Source: Salvia splendens (Eukaryota > Streptophyta > Magnoliopsida > Lamiales > Lamiaceae). From it: a DNA stretch of 64,000 nt. The position numbers were made by a program, and so were the translations under genes. Location: positions 24,792,209 through 24,856,208 of the forward strand of contig NC_056033.1 in NCBI RefSeq assembly GCF_004379255.2, written 5' to 3'. The notes beneath the pieces were generated by a model. It ran no database searches and had not been told where the DNA came from. It saw only the letters and a list, made by a program, of their open reading frames with translations. Shown here one piece after another: positions 44,361-55,123 of the stretch (position 1 is the first letter of the stretch; each line of letters begins with the position of its first letter).

Positions 44361-47300
44361 ATGAGCAGAGGCTCAAGGTCTACCTACTGGAGCAACTCAT
44401 CTGGGTGGACACACGACCAGTTTGGTTGGCGGGTTAAGGATACAGTCTCCACTGTGACCACCAAATCAGGGTTCACCACGGGAGGCCCGTTTCCGAGTGG
44501 ATTTACTAGCGACGAATCTTGGACGTCATCAGGACGCGAAGATCCAGAATCACCACCCGAATCAGAAACAGAGTCAGAAACAGGGGAAGCAGAGGAATTA
44601 GTCATGGCTCAGGTGGTAGACCCAGATCCAGAAATCGGCTCTCTCACTGCCCATTTAGATGGAGAACCAGCTCAAGCTATAGTAATGAATCCACGACAGA
44701 GGACTATCGAGATCAAGATAAACGTACTCGGCATCTTGCCGACGTTCTCTGGGCGTAGAAATGAGTGTCCGTATGAGTTCTTAAATGAATTCAGTAAGTT
44801 ATGTGGTATTCAGAAGAGGCCGAATGATGCAACAGAGGAGGATTATCGCTTACGAGCGATTCCGTTTACCTTGAAAGGGGAAGCTAATACGTGGCTATTG
44901 AGGTTGCCTCCGGATTCTATCCGCACGTGGAGGGACTTCAAGTTGGAATTCTTAGATTATTTCTTCCCATCCAACAAGACGAATGCACTAAAGAAAGAAA
45001 TACTAGAGTGTAAGCAAGATTACGATGAATCGTTGAGTCAGTACTGGTCGAGATTTAAGGGGTTGTTGGATGCATGCCCGAATCACCGGATGATAGAGGC
45101 AGAGACCTACTCTCTGTTTTACGAAGGAGCCACTCCCGAGTCAAAGGACTTAATGAACTCCTCGAGTGGGGGAAATTTCACAAGAAAAAGGGGAAGTGAG
45201 ACAAGAGAGATCCTAGGGAAGTTGATTGACGCTAAGAAGGCGTACGATTACCCTAGGAATGCAGTGAAAAGAGGATCGGTGCATGCTGGGAGAGAACAAG
45301 AAGATAACAAAGTCGAAGCGAGGATTGATAGGCTCGAGAAGGCTCTTTTGAACGCGATTGAAAAGACGATTCCACTGGCTTCACAAGGGAAGGAGAAATC
45401 TCCTGGTCCAGGAGATAATCAAATGCAACAATATTACGGGACCCAGGAAGGAGATTATCAGGCCCAGGTCAATGCAATGGGAAGTTGGAATCCCGATAGG
45501 AGCTGGAATCCAGGGAGACAGAGAGATGCGCCTTGGAGAAACCATCCGAATTTCAGATGGACTGACAACGAACAGAATCAGCCGGCACCACAACAAAGTC
45601 AGCAGTTTGCACCTCACCCCGAAAGACAAGGTAACTGGTCAGGAAGGAATCAAGAGGGGCAGGGCAACTGGATTAATCGGAACCAAGGAGACCACTCGAG
45701 CTGGGGAAACAGGAATCAGAATAATCAAGGGAACCCTTATGTACCACCGCACCAAAGGAATTTCCAAAACAATTACCAGGGTCAAGGAAATCAATACAAT
45801 AACTCTTCAGGCGGTCAGGGAAACGCTCGTCAGAATCAAGCAAGTGGACCGACTCTGAGTATAGGGCCGGGACCCAGTCAACCACCAAAGTTAACAAAGA
45901 ATATCGATGATATGGTGCAAGACCTCGTCAGTTCTCAGCAACATATGCAAAACAACCTGCAATCGAACAATGACGTAGTGCACAAGCTGCAAGATGCTCA
46001 ACAGGAGCAGAAGGCAGCCATGGATATGTTGGCTACGCAATTGTCCCAAATAGCCACTTCTTTGAGTGACATGCGGGGAAACGAAGGAAAAATTCCGGCC
46101 TCAGTAAGGCCACCTGATAGAGCTAATATAAGTCAGATTACCTTGAGGTCCGGGAAAGGATATGAGGGACCGGTGGTGAGAACAAAGGAGGGGACAGATC
46201 CTAAGGAAGGCAAGAAGAAAGAGGATACAACTCCCAGACCCAGACACTTGGAGGGAGGAAGTCCCTTGGTCAAGGATGACCTTGAGGAGAAAGATTTGGA
46301 GAAACAATTGCCTAGACCGACCGAACCATTCTTCCTCGATCCAGAGCCGGAGTTGGAAGATGAGGCAGTGGGAAAAGAAACTGGAGAGTTATCAGCTGAA
46401 AGTTCTACCGGAGCAGGGAAGCGACTGAAACCCTTTCCGAGTCGGGGGGAAGCCAAGAAACAGAAGGAAGAACCGGTAGACTTCATGGACATTTTTGGGA
46501 AGTTGGAAATCAATCTGCCATTTTTACAGGCCCTGAAGATGCCAGTCTTTAGCAAGTTCATCAAGGAATTTATAGCTGGGAAGGCTAGGCCCAGTGGGAA
46601 AATTCTGATAGGCGAGAATGTCTCCGCAGTAATTCAGAAAAGGAAGATGCCTTCAAAATGCAATGACCCAGGTATGTTCACCTTACCCATCTCTATTGGT
46701 AATGTGAAAATCGAGCATGCTATGTGTGATTTAGGTGCGTCGATAAACGTGTTACCACTTTCCATATACAAGAAGTTAGTTGGGGTAGGCATGGTAGATA
46801 CGAAAGTTGTGATTCAATTGTCGGATAGGTTATGCATCTGTCCTGAAGGGGTGCTTGAGAATGTGATAGTCAGGGTACATGACTTCTTGTACCCTGCTGA
46901 TTTCCATGTGATTAAGATGAGTGATAATGAATCTGCTGAGTCGGGCGGAGTACTTTTAGGGAGACCCTTCCTACGAACCGCTAAGACTATCATTGATGTT
47001 TTTGATGGAACAATTTGCCTTGATTACAATGGGGCGAAATATACATTCAGCATTGATGAGGCAATGAAGAAACCTCTTGACGTTGAAAATTTGCATGCTA
47101 TAGATGTTATTAACCCTTTGGTCCAGGAATATCTTGAGACGGAATTAATGCAGGAACAGATTGAGAACTCCGAGATGAGTCTTGACATTGATAGAGAGGT
47201 AGCCAGTTGGTGTCAAGCAATGAACACAAGTGAGTTATCTGATGAGGAGTTAGCTGAAGCAATTCTGGAATTCTGTGCAAATCCGGAGCTAGCCAGGTCA

Positions 47301-48437
47301 AGGAATACACCTTATGTGGCAAGTGTGGAAGGTTCTGCTGGGTCAAGGAAGGGAATGATTACGGAAGTAACAGAGAAAAATCCCTTGCCCCAGGAAAAAG
47401 ATGTTCCCAAGAAAGAGCTGAAAACACTTCCACCAGGCCTAAAGTATGCTTATCTAGAGGAAAACGAAACTTTCCCTGTTATTATCAACAGCAGCTTGAC
47501 CGAGGGACAAGAAGAGGAACTGCTGAAGGTAATCCGAAGAAACAAGAAGGCTATTGGGTGGACACTCTCTGACCTGGTAGGAATTAGTCCAGATTTGTGC
47601 ATGCATCACATCCGCTTGGAGGAAGGAGCAAAAGCCTGCAGAGACCCTCAACGCAAATTGAATCCTAACATGAGGGAGGAAGTGCTGAAGGAAGTATTGA
47701 AACTACTCTCCCTAGGAATCATTTATTCCATACCAGACAGTGAATGGGTGAGTCCAGTCCATATGGTACCCAAGAAGTCAGGAATACAGGTGGTCAAGAA
47801 CGACAAGAATGAATTGGTGCCCACCAGACTAGTCACTGGGTGGAGGATGTGCATCGATTATAGGAAGTTAAATGAAGCGACCAAGAAAGATCATTTCCCT
47901 CTACCCTTCATTGACCAGATGCTGGAGAGGCTCGCGGGCAAGCAATACTTCTGTTTCCTAGACGGGTATAGTGGGTATTTTCAAATCTATGTGGATCCCG
48001 AGGACCAGGAGAAGACAATTTTCACGTGTCCTTTCGGCACGTATGCTTACAGGAGGATGTCGTTTGGCCTGTGCAATGCGCCAGGCACTTTTCAGCGGTG
48101 TATGATGAGTATCTTCTCGGATCTTTTGGAGGACTGCATCGAGATTTTTATGGACGACTTCACTGTGTACGGGAATTCATTTGACTCATGTTTGGCTAGT
48201 CTGGATAAAGTATTGAGAAGATGCCAGGAAAAACATTTGGTTTTGAACTTCGAGAAATGCCACTTTATGGTCCCTAAGGGAATTGTCCTAGGGCACGTAG
48301 TCTCGGAAAAAGGTATACAGGTAGACCAGGCAAAGATTGAGGTGATATCAAAACTGCCTTACCCGACGAACCAGAAGGAGGTAAGAGGATTCCTAGGGCA
48401 CGCAGGATTTTATAGAAGATTCATTCAAATTTTGTGA
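44361..48437 (+). CDS. Athila gag-protease-reverse transcriptase polyprotein, truncated
   Basis: The frame is open from 44280; I prefer the Met at 44361 because the earlier ATG nearly overlaps the primer site and its 27 codons are hydrophobic leader-like sequence. Counting from 44280: gag capsid-like domain at residues 164-300, Gln/Asn/Gly-rich region 390-540, coiled-coil-like stretch 540-600, protease active Asp817 in CDLGAS, reverse transcriptase from about 1149 with WRMCIDYRKLN and catalytic FMDDF (Asp1292, Asp1293). No zinc knuckle is seen. The frame ends at 48437 because one base is missing in an A run near 48427-48430; RNase H and integrase follow in another frame. Confidence 0.9.
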   Translation: MSRGSRSTYWSNSSGWTHDQFGWRVKDTVSTVTTKSGFTTGGPFPSGFTSDESWTSSGREDPESPPESETESETGEAEELVMAQVVDPDPEIGSLTAHLDGEPAQAIVMNPRQRTIEIKINVLGILPTFSGRRNECPYEFLNEFSKLCGIQKRPNDATEEDYRLRAIPFTLKGEANTWLLRLPPDSIRTWRDFKLEFLDYFFPSNKTNALKKEILECKQDYDESLSQYWSRFKGLLDACPNHRMIEAETYSLFYEGATPESKDLMNSSSGGNFTRKRGSETREILGKLIDAKKAYDYPRNAVKRGSVHAGREQEDNKVEARIDRLEKALLNAIEKTIPLASQGKEKSPGPGDNQMQQYYGTQEGDYQAQVNAMGSWNPDRSWNPGRQRDAPWRNHPNFRWTDNEQNQPAPQQSQQFAPHPERQGNWSGRNQEGQGNWINRNQGDHSSWGNRNQNNQGNPYVPPHQRNFQNNYQGQGNQYNNSSGGQGNARQNQASGPTLSIGPGPSQPPKLTKNIDDMVQDLVSSQQHMQNNLQSNNDVVHKLQDAQQEQKAAMDMLATQLSQIATSLSDMRGNEGKIPASVRPPDRANISQITLRSGKGYEGPVVRTKEGTDPKEGKKKEDTTPRPRHLEGGSPLVKDDLEEKDLEKQLPRPTEPFFLDPEPELEDEAVGKETGELSAESSTGAGKRLKPFPSRGEAKKQKEEPVDFMDIFGKLEINLPFLQALKMPVFSKFIKEFIAGKARPSGKILIGENVSAVIQKRKMPSKCNDPGMFTLPISIGNVKIEHAMCDLGASINVLPLSIYKKLVGVGMVDTKVVIQLSDRLCICPEGVLENVIVRVHDFLYPADFHVIKMSDNESAESGGVLLGRPFLRTAKTIIDVFDGTICLDYNGAKYTFSIDEAMKKPLDVENLHAIDVINPLVQEYLETELMQEQIENSEMSLDIDREVASWCQAMNTSELSDEELAEAILEFCANPELARSRNTPYVASVEGSAGSRKGMITEVTEKNPLPQEKDVPKKELKTLPPGLKYAYLEENETFPVIINSSLTEGQEEELLKVIRRNKKAIGWTLSDLVGISPDLCMHHIRLEEGAKACRDPQRKLNPNMREEVLKEVLKLLSLGIIYSIPDSEWVSPVHMVPKKSGIQVVKNDKNELVPTRLVTGWRMCIDYRKLNEATKKDHFPLPFIDQMLERLAGKQYFCFLDGYSGYFQIYVDPEDQEKTIFTCPFGTYAYRRMSFGLCNAPGTFQRCMMSIFSDLLEDCIEIFMDDFTVYGNSFDSCLASLDKVLRRCQEKHLVLNFEKCHFMVPKGIVLGHVVSEKGIQVDQAKIEVISKLPYPTNQKEVRGFLGHAGFYRRFIQIL

Positions 48438-50401
48438 AGATTGCTCAGCCACTCACTCATTTGCTGCACAATGATGTTGAGTTTGTTTTCAATGAGGAGT
48501 GCATAAAGGCTTTTCAACTACTGAAAGATAGACTAGTATCGGCTCTCATTATCCGAGCGCCCGATTGGAGTTTGCCATTTGAAATAATGTGCGACGCGAG
48601 TGACTACGCAGTAGGGGCGGTGCTAGGTCAAAGAGTTGACGGAAAAAGTTACGTAATTTTCTATGCGTCAAAAACGCTCAATCAGGCCTAGAAAAACTAT
48701 GACACCACGGAGAAGGAAATGTTGGCAGTCGTGTACTCTTTTGAAAAATTCCGACCATATTTGCTTGGGTCGAGGGTGATAGTCTTCACTGATCACGCTG
48801 CGATAAAGTACTTGCTGGCGAAGAAAGAATCCAAGCCGAGATTAATCCGTTGGGTGTTGCTTTTGCAAGAATTCGATTGGGAAGTTAGAGATAAAAAGGG
48901 AACTGAAAATAAAGTAGCCGATCATCTGAGCAGGATATTTCAAGGGGAGACCGAGGAAGCAATACCGGACGCATTCCCTGAGGAACATTTGTACTACGTG
49001 AAAAAATTTCCTCGACCTACCAGCTGGGAGGAGGTTATGGAGTTAACAGGTTCAGGGGATGACGAAAAAGGGAAATGCCATCAAAACGCTGAGCCATGGT
49101 TCGCAGATCTGGCAAATTACTTAGTCACTGGAGAAGTACCCAGTTCGTAAGTAATCTCCCGGGCCCAGAAGATGAAATTGAAGAGCGAGGCCAAGTACTA
49201 TTTCTGGGATGACCCGTATTTGTGGCGAATGGGAGCCGACCAAGTAATTCGGAGGTGTATCCCGGAGTGGGAACAGAGGGATGTGCTGAATCATTGCCAT
49301 GCCCTAGCTTGTGGAGGTCACTTTGGACCTAGGAAGACAGCAAGGAAGGTGTTAGATAGTGGTTTTTACTGGCCTACGTTGCATAAGGATGCGTTCGAGT
49401 TTTGTCAGAATTATGAGAGGTGTCAACAGACCGGGGGAATATCCAGGAGGGATGAGATGCCGCAAGTCCCAGTGATTGTGTGTGAGATCTTCGATGTTAG
49501 GGGGATGGACTTCATGGGTCCATTTCCGTCTTCATACGGGAACACCTACATACTTGTGGCAGTGGATTATGTGTCAAAATGGATAGAGGCAAAGGCAACC
49601 ACCTCGTGTGAAGCTAAGGAGGTAGCAAAGTTTCTTAGAGCTAACATTTTCAACAGGTACGGAGTGCCCAGAGCTATAATATCTGACAATGGGACACACT
49701 TCCGCAACCGGACTATTGAAGCTCTGATGAGAAAATATGGCGTCCATCACAGACTGTCTACACCTTATCATCCTCAATCCAACGGCCAGGCGGAAATATC
49801 CAACAGAGAAATAAAGGCGATACTGGAAAAGACGGTTAATCCGTCCAGGAAAGACTGGAGTAAGAGGCTTGGAGACGCACTATGGGCTTACCGGACGGCA
49901 TACAAGACGCCTATTGGGATGTCACCGTATAGGCTTGTGTTCGGCAAAATGTGTCACTTGCCCGTGGGAGTAGAACACCGAGCATATTGGGCGGTCAAGG
50001 AAATAAACATGAGACCCGAATCCTGCGAGGAAGAGAGGAAATTGCAGCTGCAGGAGTTGGAGGAGCTAAGGCTGGAGTCATATGAATCGGCGATGTGGTA
50101 CAAAGAGAAAACAAGACTCTGGCATGACAAGAACCTCCGGGTCAAGGAATTGTAAGTCGGGCAGAAGGTTCTCCTATTCCAATCCCGGCTCAAGCTAATG
50201 CCTGGTAAGTTAAAGTCCAAATGGATTGGGCCATACACTGTTGTGAGTTTGCGTGCAAATGGAGCTGTAGAAATCCAGGGAAGTTCTTCAAACTCTACTC
50301 CTTTTCTTGTTAACGGTCATAGGGTAAAGGTATTTAGGGATAGCTCGGAGATGTGTGTAGTGGACGAAATGCCACTACATGCACCCCACGATATCGCCTA
50401 A
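48434..50401 (+). pseudogene. RNase H and integrase part of element M pol, with three stops
   Basis: The continuation of pol lies in one frame interrupted by TAG at 48689-48691, TAA at 49148-49150 and TAA at 50153-50155. RNase H motifs include CDASDYAVGAVLGQ and KVADHLSR. Integrase shows the zinc-binding pattern ([18 protein letters not shown]) and the acidic triad in [15 protein letters not shown] and QAEISNREI. The C-terminal tail ends VNGHRVKVFRD. All domains are recognisable and catalytic residues are present, but the stops and upstream frameshift prevent a full polyprotein. Confidence 0.88.
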
Positions 50402-51006
50402 TAGATCTGGGAAGTGAGTGTTCTTAGAGATTTCCTAGGTCCAGCATCCATGAAGTTTTAGCCTGACCTGACCTAGGGAATCTTGAGAACACTTGAACAT
50501 AAATTGTAAATATTCAATCGCTTTCTTTAAATCAAGAAAAACCCAAACAAATCAGAAAAAAAAAATAATCTTCCAAAAATATTTTCGAAATACCAGACTC
50601 CTTAAGGAATTTTTTTTTGATACCGTCATACCCTAGACCCGGGGAGTCTGGCGTTTCAATTTTTAGTTTAATGTTTATCTTTAAGTGTGATTTTGCAGAA
50701 GGAATTCACAAGGGCAAGGAGTTGTGGAGTAAAATTTTGGAGGGAGTTGGCACCGGTTCGGATTTCAAAAGGAACTTTATGGGGAGGCGTACGGTCGCAA
50801 GCGTCATCACCTGCAACCGCCTGCCAAAAACGTCCTCTCTCCTGCCTACACTATAATCGGTTTAGCCTTCTTATTTTCATTACCTATTCTCTCTCCAATA
50901 TTCACAAACACAAAAATCCCCAATTTCCTCTTCCCTTTTTCTCTCTCTCTAACCCTAATCTGCAAATTCCGCCACAAATTCTTTACAAAAATTCCACAGA
51001 ACATCC
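50402..51006 (+). other. Spacer between pol and third ORF of element M
   Basis: This 0.6-kb AT-rich stretch has a CT-rich end (about 50930-50955) resembling a plant 5' leader just before the ATG at 51007. No gene is seen. It may hold a promoter or a splice acceptor for a subgenomic transcript; I cannot tell which. Confidence 0.4.
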
Positions 51007-53760
51007 ATGGAAAACAAACAAAGAACCGGAAGCACCTCAGGGTCCGCCGACTCTGGGGCGGCGGCGTTTATGGCCGAGCTATTCCAGAAATTTGGGGGTA
51101 CGGAGAAGGCGATGGAGGCATTCGCCATGTTTGCAACCGCAATGGGTAAATCCGTACAGGCTGCTCCGTCTTCTAGAGTACCACAACCGGATGCCGTCTC
51201 AGAGCCCGTCGCCGAACCTGAAGCCGTTCAAGAAGCCATCGCCCAGGAACCCACTGCCGTACCAGAGGAGACAGTTGTTCCGGAGACCACCACACAACCA
51301 GAGGACATTCAAGAATCTACGACCACTAGCCCGGAACCAACCACCGCAGGGAATCGTGAAGACGACTCAGATTTGGTCACAGGGTTGGAATTGTTGGCTA
51401 TGTGCGAACCAAGGGTAGACTCTGCAACTGAGGGGGAAACCCCTGTTTCGGTTAGTGTTTCTGAGGGGGTGAAGCCCGTACTTGCTAGTGAGGAATATGT
51501 TGAGAGAGATGTTCTGGAACCATCTGGGGAAGTCAAAGATTTTGTTGCTGATGTTAGTATTTCTGAGGGGGGAAACCCCTGTTTTGGAAAAATCTGTGGG
51601 GGGGGAGGCCCCTATAGTTGGTGAAGATGGGGGCGACGAGGCCCTAATTTCTGAACAAAATGTGGAGGGGGATACCCCTGAGAAACCGGTGGGTACTGAG
51701 GCCCACGTCGAGGAAAGATTTGAGGGGGTAGAGACCCCTGTGTACATCTCGGGGGCAACCCCATTGTTGTCCAAGGAGGGAGAAGCCCTCGATTCTGAAA
51801 TTAGCCAGGAACCCGCTGACGCCGGGGTGAAGTTGATTGTGGATCTGACCGAGATCCCAGAGGAAACCGACTCGCCGGTCAACCCCAGAGATGCTAGGAG
51901 GCGGGCTCGCCGGAGCCTCATTGATGAGATTGATGAAACAGCGGAGCCGACGGAGGAAGAATCGCTGGGTCCAGAGACCGCAGCATCTGAACAGGTGAAC
52001 TCTCCCAGACCTGGCAGGGGGAGAGTGATGAGGAGAAGCGTCGCCAAGCGGCTGAGAAAAAAAGGAAGGGGAAACAAATTGCTCCTTCCTCGACCAAGAA
52101 GGCGAGAGGGAACTCTACTGAATCCACACTTCCGCCGGCAGCTAAGGTACCATATGCCGCAGAAACCGAGAGCCCTTCTGAGTCCAGCGACTCGGAAGAA
52201 GAACAGGAAGAGGAATTCAACTTTGAGCCAACCGAAGTGTGGATAACAAACAGCTTGCTAGATAAAATGAGGACGTTTGACGACCCAAAGCGCACGGCCA
52301 TTTATAAGGAGAAGAGTACTGAGGGGAAGGTCGCCAAGTCAGGAAAGATGTATAGCTCATCGGAGCTCAAAACGATTGCTTGCAACGACGAATTCCGGAC
52401 TTATATCGACGCAATAGGCTTCGATTGGTTGCTCAAGCACAGTACTACCGAGGTCCCGATTGACCTGGCCCGAGAATTCTTTTCCACCTTCCGATTTAAG
52501 TCCACTACCGATTTGGATGCCGAATCCATTAATTTCAGACTTTTCAGTGAGGAACATACGATGAGCATCCGGGAATGGACCCTGCGGATAGGTTTGCAGA
52601 CGCGAACGGAGGACGATGAGGGCCTGTGGAACGAGAGGATGATTGGTCCACTGAAAATGACGCCGGGATTCAAAGCGCAAAGCGCCTGGGAGTTCTTGAC
52701 TCACCCGAGGGTGGGTCAGTTTAAAACAAGCTTTTCGAAGGCACACCACAGCGCAAAGCGCCTGCGATTTGCCCAGACTTTTATTAGTTACAATTTAATG
52801 GGAACTGCCAACAACGCTCTGACTACCGCCGATCTATACTTCACATGGTGCATGGCTACGGGGGTAAGAGTTCACTTGGGCTATTGGATAGCCCAAGCCT
52901 GCCATCAAGTGACTGCAAATCCTTCCCGGCACCTATACACGTGCCACCTGCTCGGAGCCTATCTGCAGAGGAATGTAATCATGAAGATCCATAAGGCATG
53001 CCGAGAGGTAAAGACATGTTCGCCCCCTGAGGTTTTTAACATGGATTATTTTTTCAATAAAGGGTTGCTGATCGCACGCGGAAGGGAAGTATGCTTTTAC
53101 GAGGTTGGGCAGTCAGAGGCTCAGGTGAAACAGGACCCCGATGTGGTGGAAGTGAAGGATATTGCTGCCGTAGAAGCAGGAGCCAGGATAGAGGTAGAGG
53201 AAGTGCGAAAGGAGGTTGGTTGGATGAGGTCAGAAATGAAGATGGTTCGGGAGGAGATTGTGTCCCTGCGGGGAAAAAGTAAGAATAGTACTGAGAGTGT
53301 CAGGAAAGATGTCGCTGGAGTACGAACGGAACTGGAAGAAATAAGGACGGAAGTTCAGAAGGTTAGGGAGGAAATGGTGGCCCTCAAGGGGCGCATTTCT
53401 GATCTTGTGGCGACATCGACCAGATGTACTGGGAAGATGACGGAAGGAGTTGAGTTGATGATGGCGATGACAAAGTGGCTTAGAGCAAGGTTCCCAGAGA
53501 CACCGAAGGAACTTCCGAAGCCTAGCGGCGATTCTACAACGCCAGGTCAAGGAAGTCTGACTGCGCAGAAGCCACCGCATGCCCCAAGGCCCCAGACTAC
53601 TCCATCTCCCTCTCGGCCCGTGATATTGAAGACAACCGTACCCCGCCCGACAGAAGAACGACATGAGAAGCCGGAGTTGCCGGCCAGAAAGAAAGCTAAG
53701 GTGACCCACCAGACAGCGCCACCAAAGTCTGGCCCTCGCGGGGGCCAGACCCCGAATTGA
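51007..53760 (+). pseudogene. Third ORF of element M, two opposite frameshifts
   Basis: The reading starts at 51007 (MENKQRTGS), passes an acidic repeat-rich segment with SEG..PV motifs, and shifts at a G run (51568-51573) and back at an A run (52057-52063), finishing at 53760. The out-of-frame part is about 490 nt; the unshifted frame stops at 51624. The last 507 codons (52237-53760) contain the conserved blocks shared with element A (GFDWLLKHST, MSIREW, CHLLGAYLQRN, FFNKGLL). Then comes a coiled coil (about residues 300-390 of that part) and a Pro/Lys-rich tail. Function unknown: Athila elements often carry an ORF at this position called env-like, but I see no signal peptide or membrane segment here. 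Confidence 0.7.
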
Positions 53761-53883
53761 ACCCCCACGGAGCCAAGTAACCATTATCTTTTTTTTTATT
53801 ATTATTTTATTTTATTTTCCGTTTTGTTTGTGTTCTTATATGCCAAGCATGCTCTGTAATTGTACATATGTGTTGCCTTTCTT

Positions 53884-53997
53884 ACACTTAGCCCAACTTT
53901 TGGTCTAAGTGTGAGAAGGGGGTGTTTTGTTTTTTTTTTGCATGCCTTGGTTGTTTGTTGCGCCTTCTCCCACTTAGCCCGATGCTCGGTCTAAGTG
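53884..53997 (+). repeat. Pair of conserved stem-loops in element M
   Basis: ACACTTAG at 53884-53891 pairs with CTAAGTGT at 53905-53912; CACTTAG at 53971-53977 pairs with CTAAGTG at 53991-53997. The same stems occur at 23-53 and 160-190 in element A, although the rest of the region has diverged. Confidence 0.8.
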
Positions 53998-54439
53998 TGA
54001 GAAGTTTTGCTCTGTATTTGTGTTTGTTGTTGTTTGCTTTATCAGTCTGCTGTTAGTACTTCCCTTTTCCCCCCTTCACTACGATGGCTTGGGGACAAGC
54101 TTGAGTGAAGCGGGAGGGGGGGGGAGTAAGTATCGTTTTTGTGTCTTAGGATGTATGCTTCGCATGAGCTAGCTAGATAATAAGGCGAGATCCCCTTAGT
54201 AAGAGTGATTGAAGAGAGAAAGCAGATCAACTTTGACACTTTCTTCCTTAATAAGCCGAATGCGATCTGAATGAAGTTAGGACGATGGAAAATGCCTTAG
54301 ATAACCTAGCTGTACAGCCCTACTATAAAGTGAGTTATAAGCCTAAACACTTTTAGAGCTAACATGAAATAATGGGCTATCACTTGATGCTTAGGGAGTA
54401 GAGTATGAAGGAGAAAAAAATGGGTTAAGGAGGAATAAG

Positions 54440-54564
54440 CTGGACGAAGTCCAGAAACCGGAGGTATAAGCTGGACGAAGTCCAGGAAATGGAGGTATAA
54501 GCTGGATGAAGTCCAGGGGAGAAATAAACTAAAAATTCGGAGGTATAAGCTGGACGAAGTCCAG
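54440..54564 (+). repeat. Tandem array of four short hairpin units
   Basis: CTGGACGAAGTCCAG occurs at 54440-54454, 54471-54485, 54502-54516 (one C-to-T change) and 54550-54564. Each is preceded by a purine-rich GGAGGTATAAG or similar. Units are 31, 31 and 48 bp apart. Each can fold as a 6-bp stem with a GAA loop. Confidence 0.9.
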
Positions 54565-55123
54565 GGGAAAGGGGTTATAATACAGGAAAATGAGGAAAAA
54601 AAAAGAGAAAAAAAATATAATCCTCAAGGGCAGAAAAAAATCGTAGTCTGGCCCAAGGAAATTCATAGGAAAGGAGGAAGAATAGGGAGAAAACTCTCAT
54701 AACCCGACGCATCAGTGGTATAACTCTAACTTTGGAGCGTTTTGATCTTAACATCCCTGGTGAGGAATGAGTGATCGAGCGAACCTAACAGATGGGAAAT
54801 CAATAGGCTATCTTGACTAACTGACAGACCGTTTAGGCAGACGAAGGAAGGGGGAAGATTTGAAGACTGTAATCGATCAGATTGAACTTGAGCTTGTGGG
54901 GATAGTAGCTTAAAAATTCGAAACTAGTTCATGCTTGTTTGTTTTGTTGTGTTTCTGTTCTTTGTGTTCTTTTCTTTTCTTAGTCCGTAGTTGCTTAAGT
55001 CTAGGAGTTTGTTTTGTTTTCATTTTTAGGGTTTTACTTGGTAACCATGCATTGAAATTCGCCTTATTCCTATTTTCTTGTCTTTCATACTTGAGGACAA
55101 GCATGGTTTAAGTGTGAGCAGTT

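Larger units (their letters stand above)
53761..55123 (+). other. Long 3' untranslated region of element M
   Basis: No coding sequence is seen. It contains two hairpins (53884-53912, 53971-53997), a purine tract at 54110-54130, four CTGGAC-GAA-GTCCAG hairpin units (54440-54564), a block shared with element E (ACATCCCTGGTGAGGAATGA, 54752-54771) and the terminal sequence GTTTAAGTGTGAGCAGTT before the 3' LTR, which should act as polypurine tract. Confidence 0.75.

Noticed and set aside
51007..53760. Envelope-like gene of an endogenous retrovirus
   Set aside because: No signal peptide, transmembrane segment or cysteine-rich ectodomain is visible; position alone is not enough.
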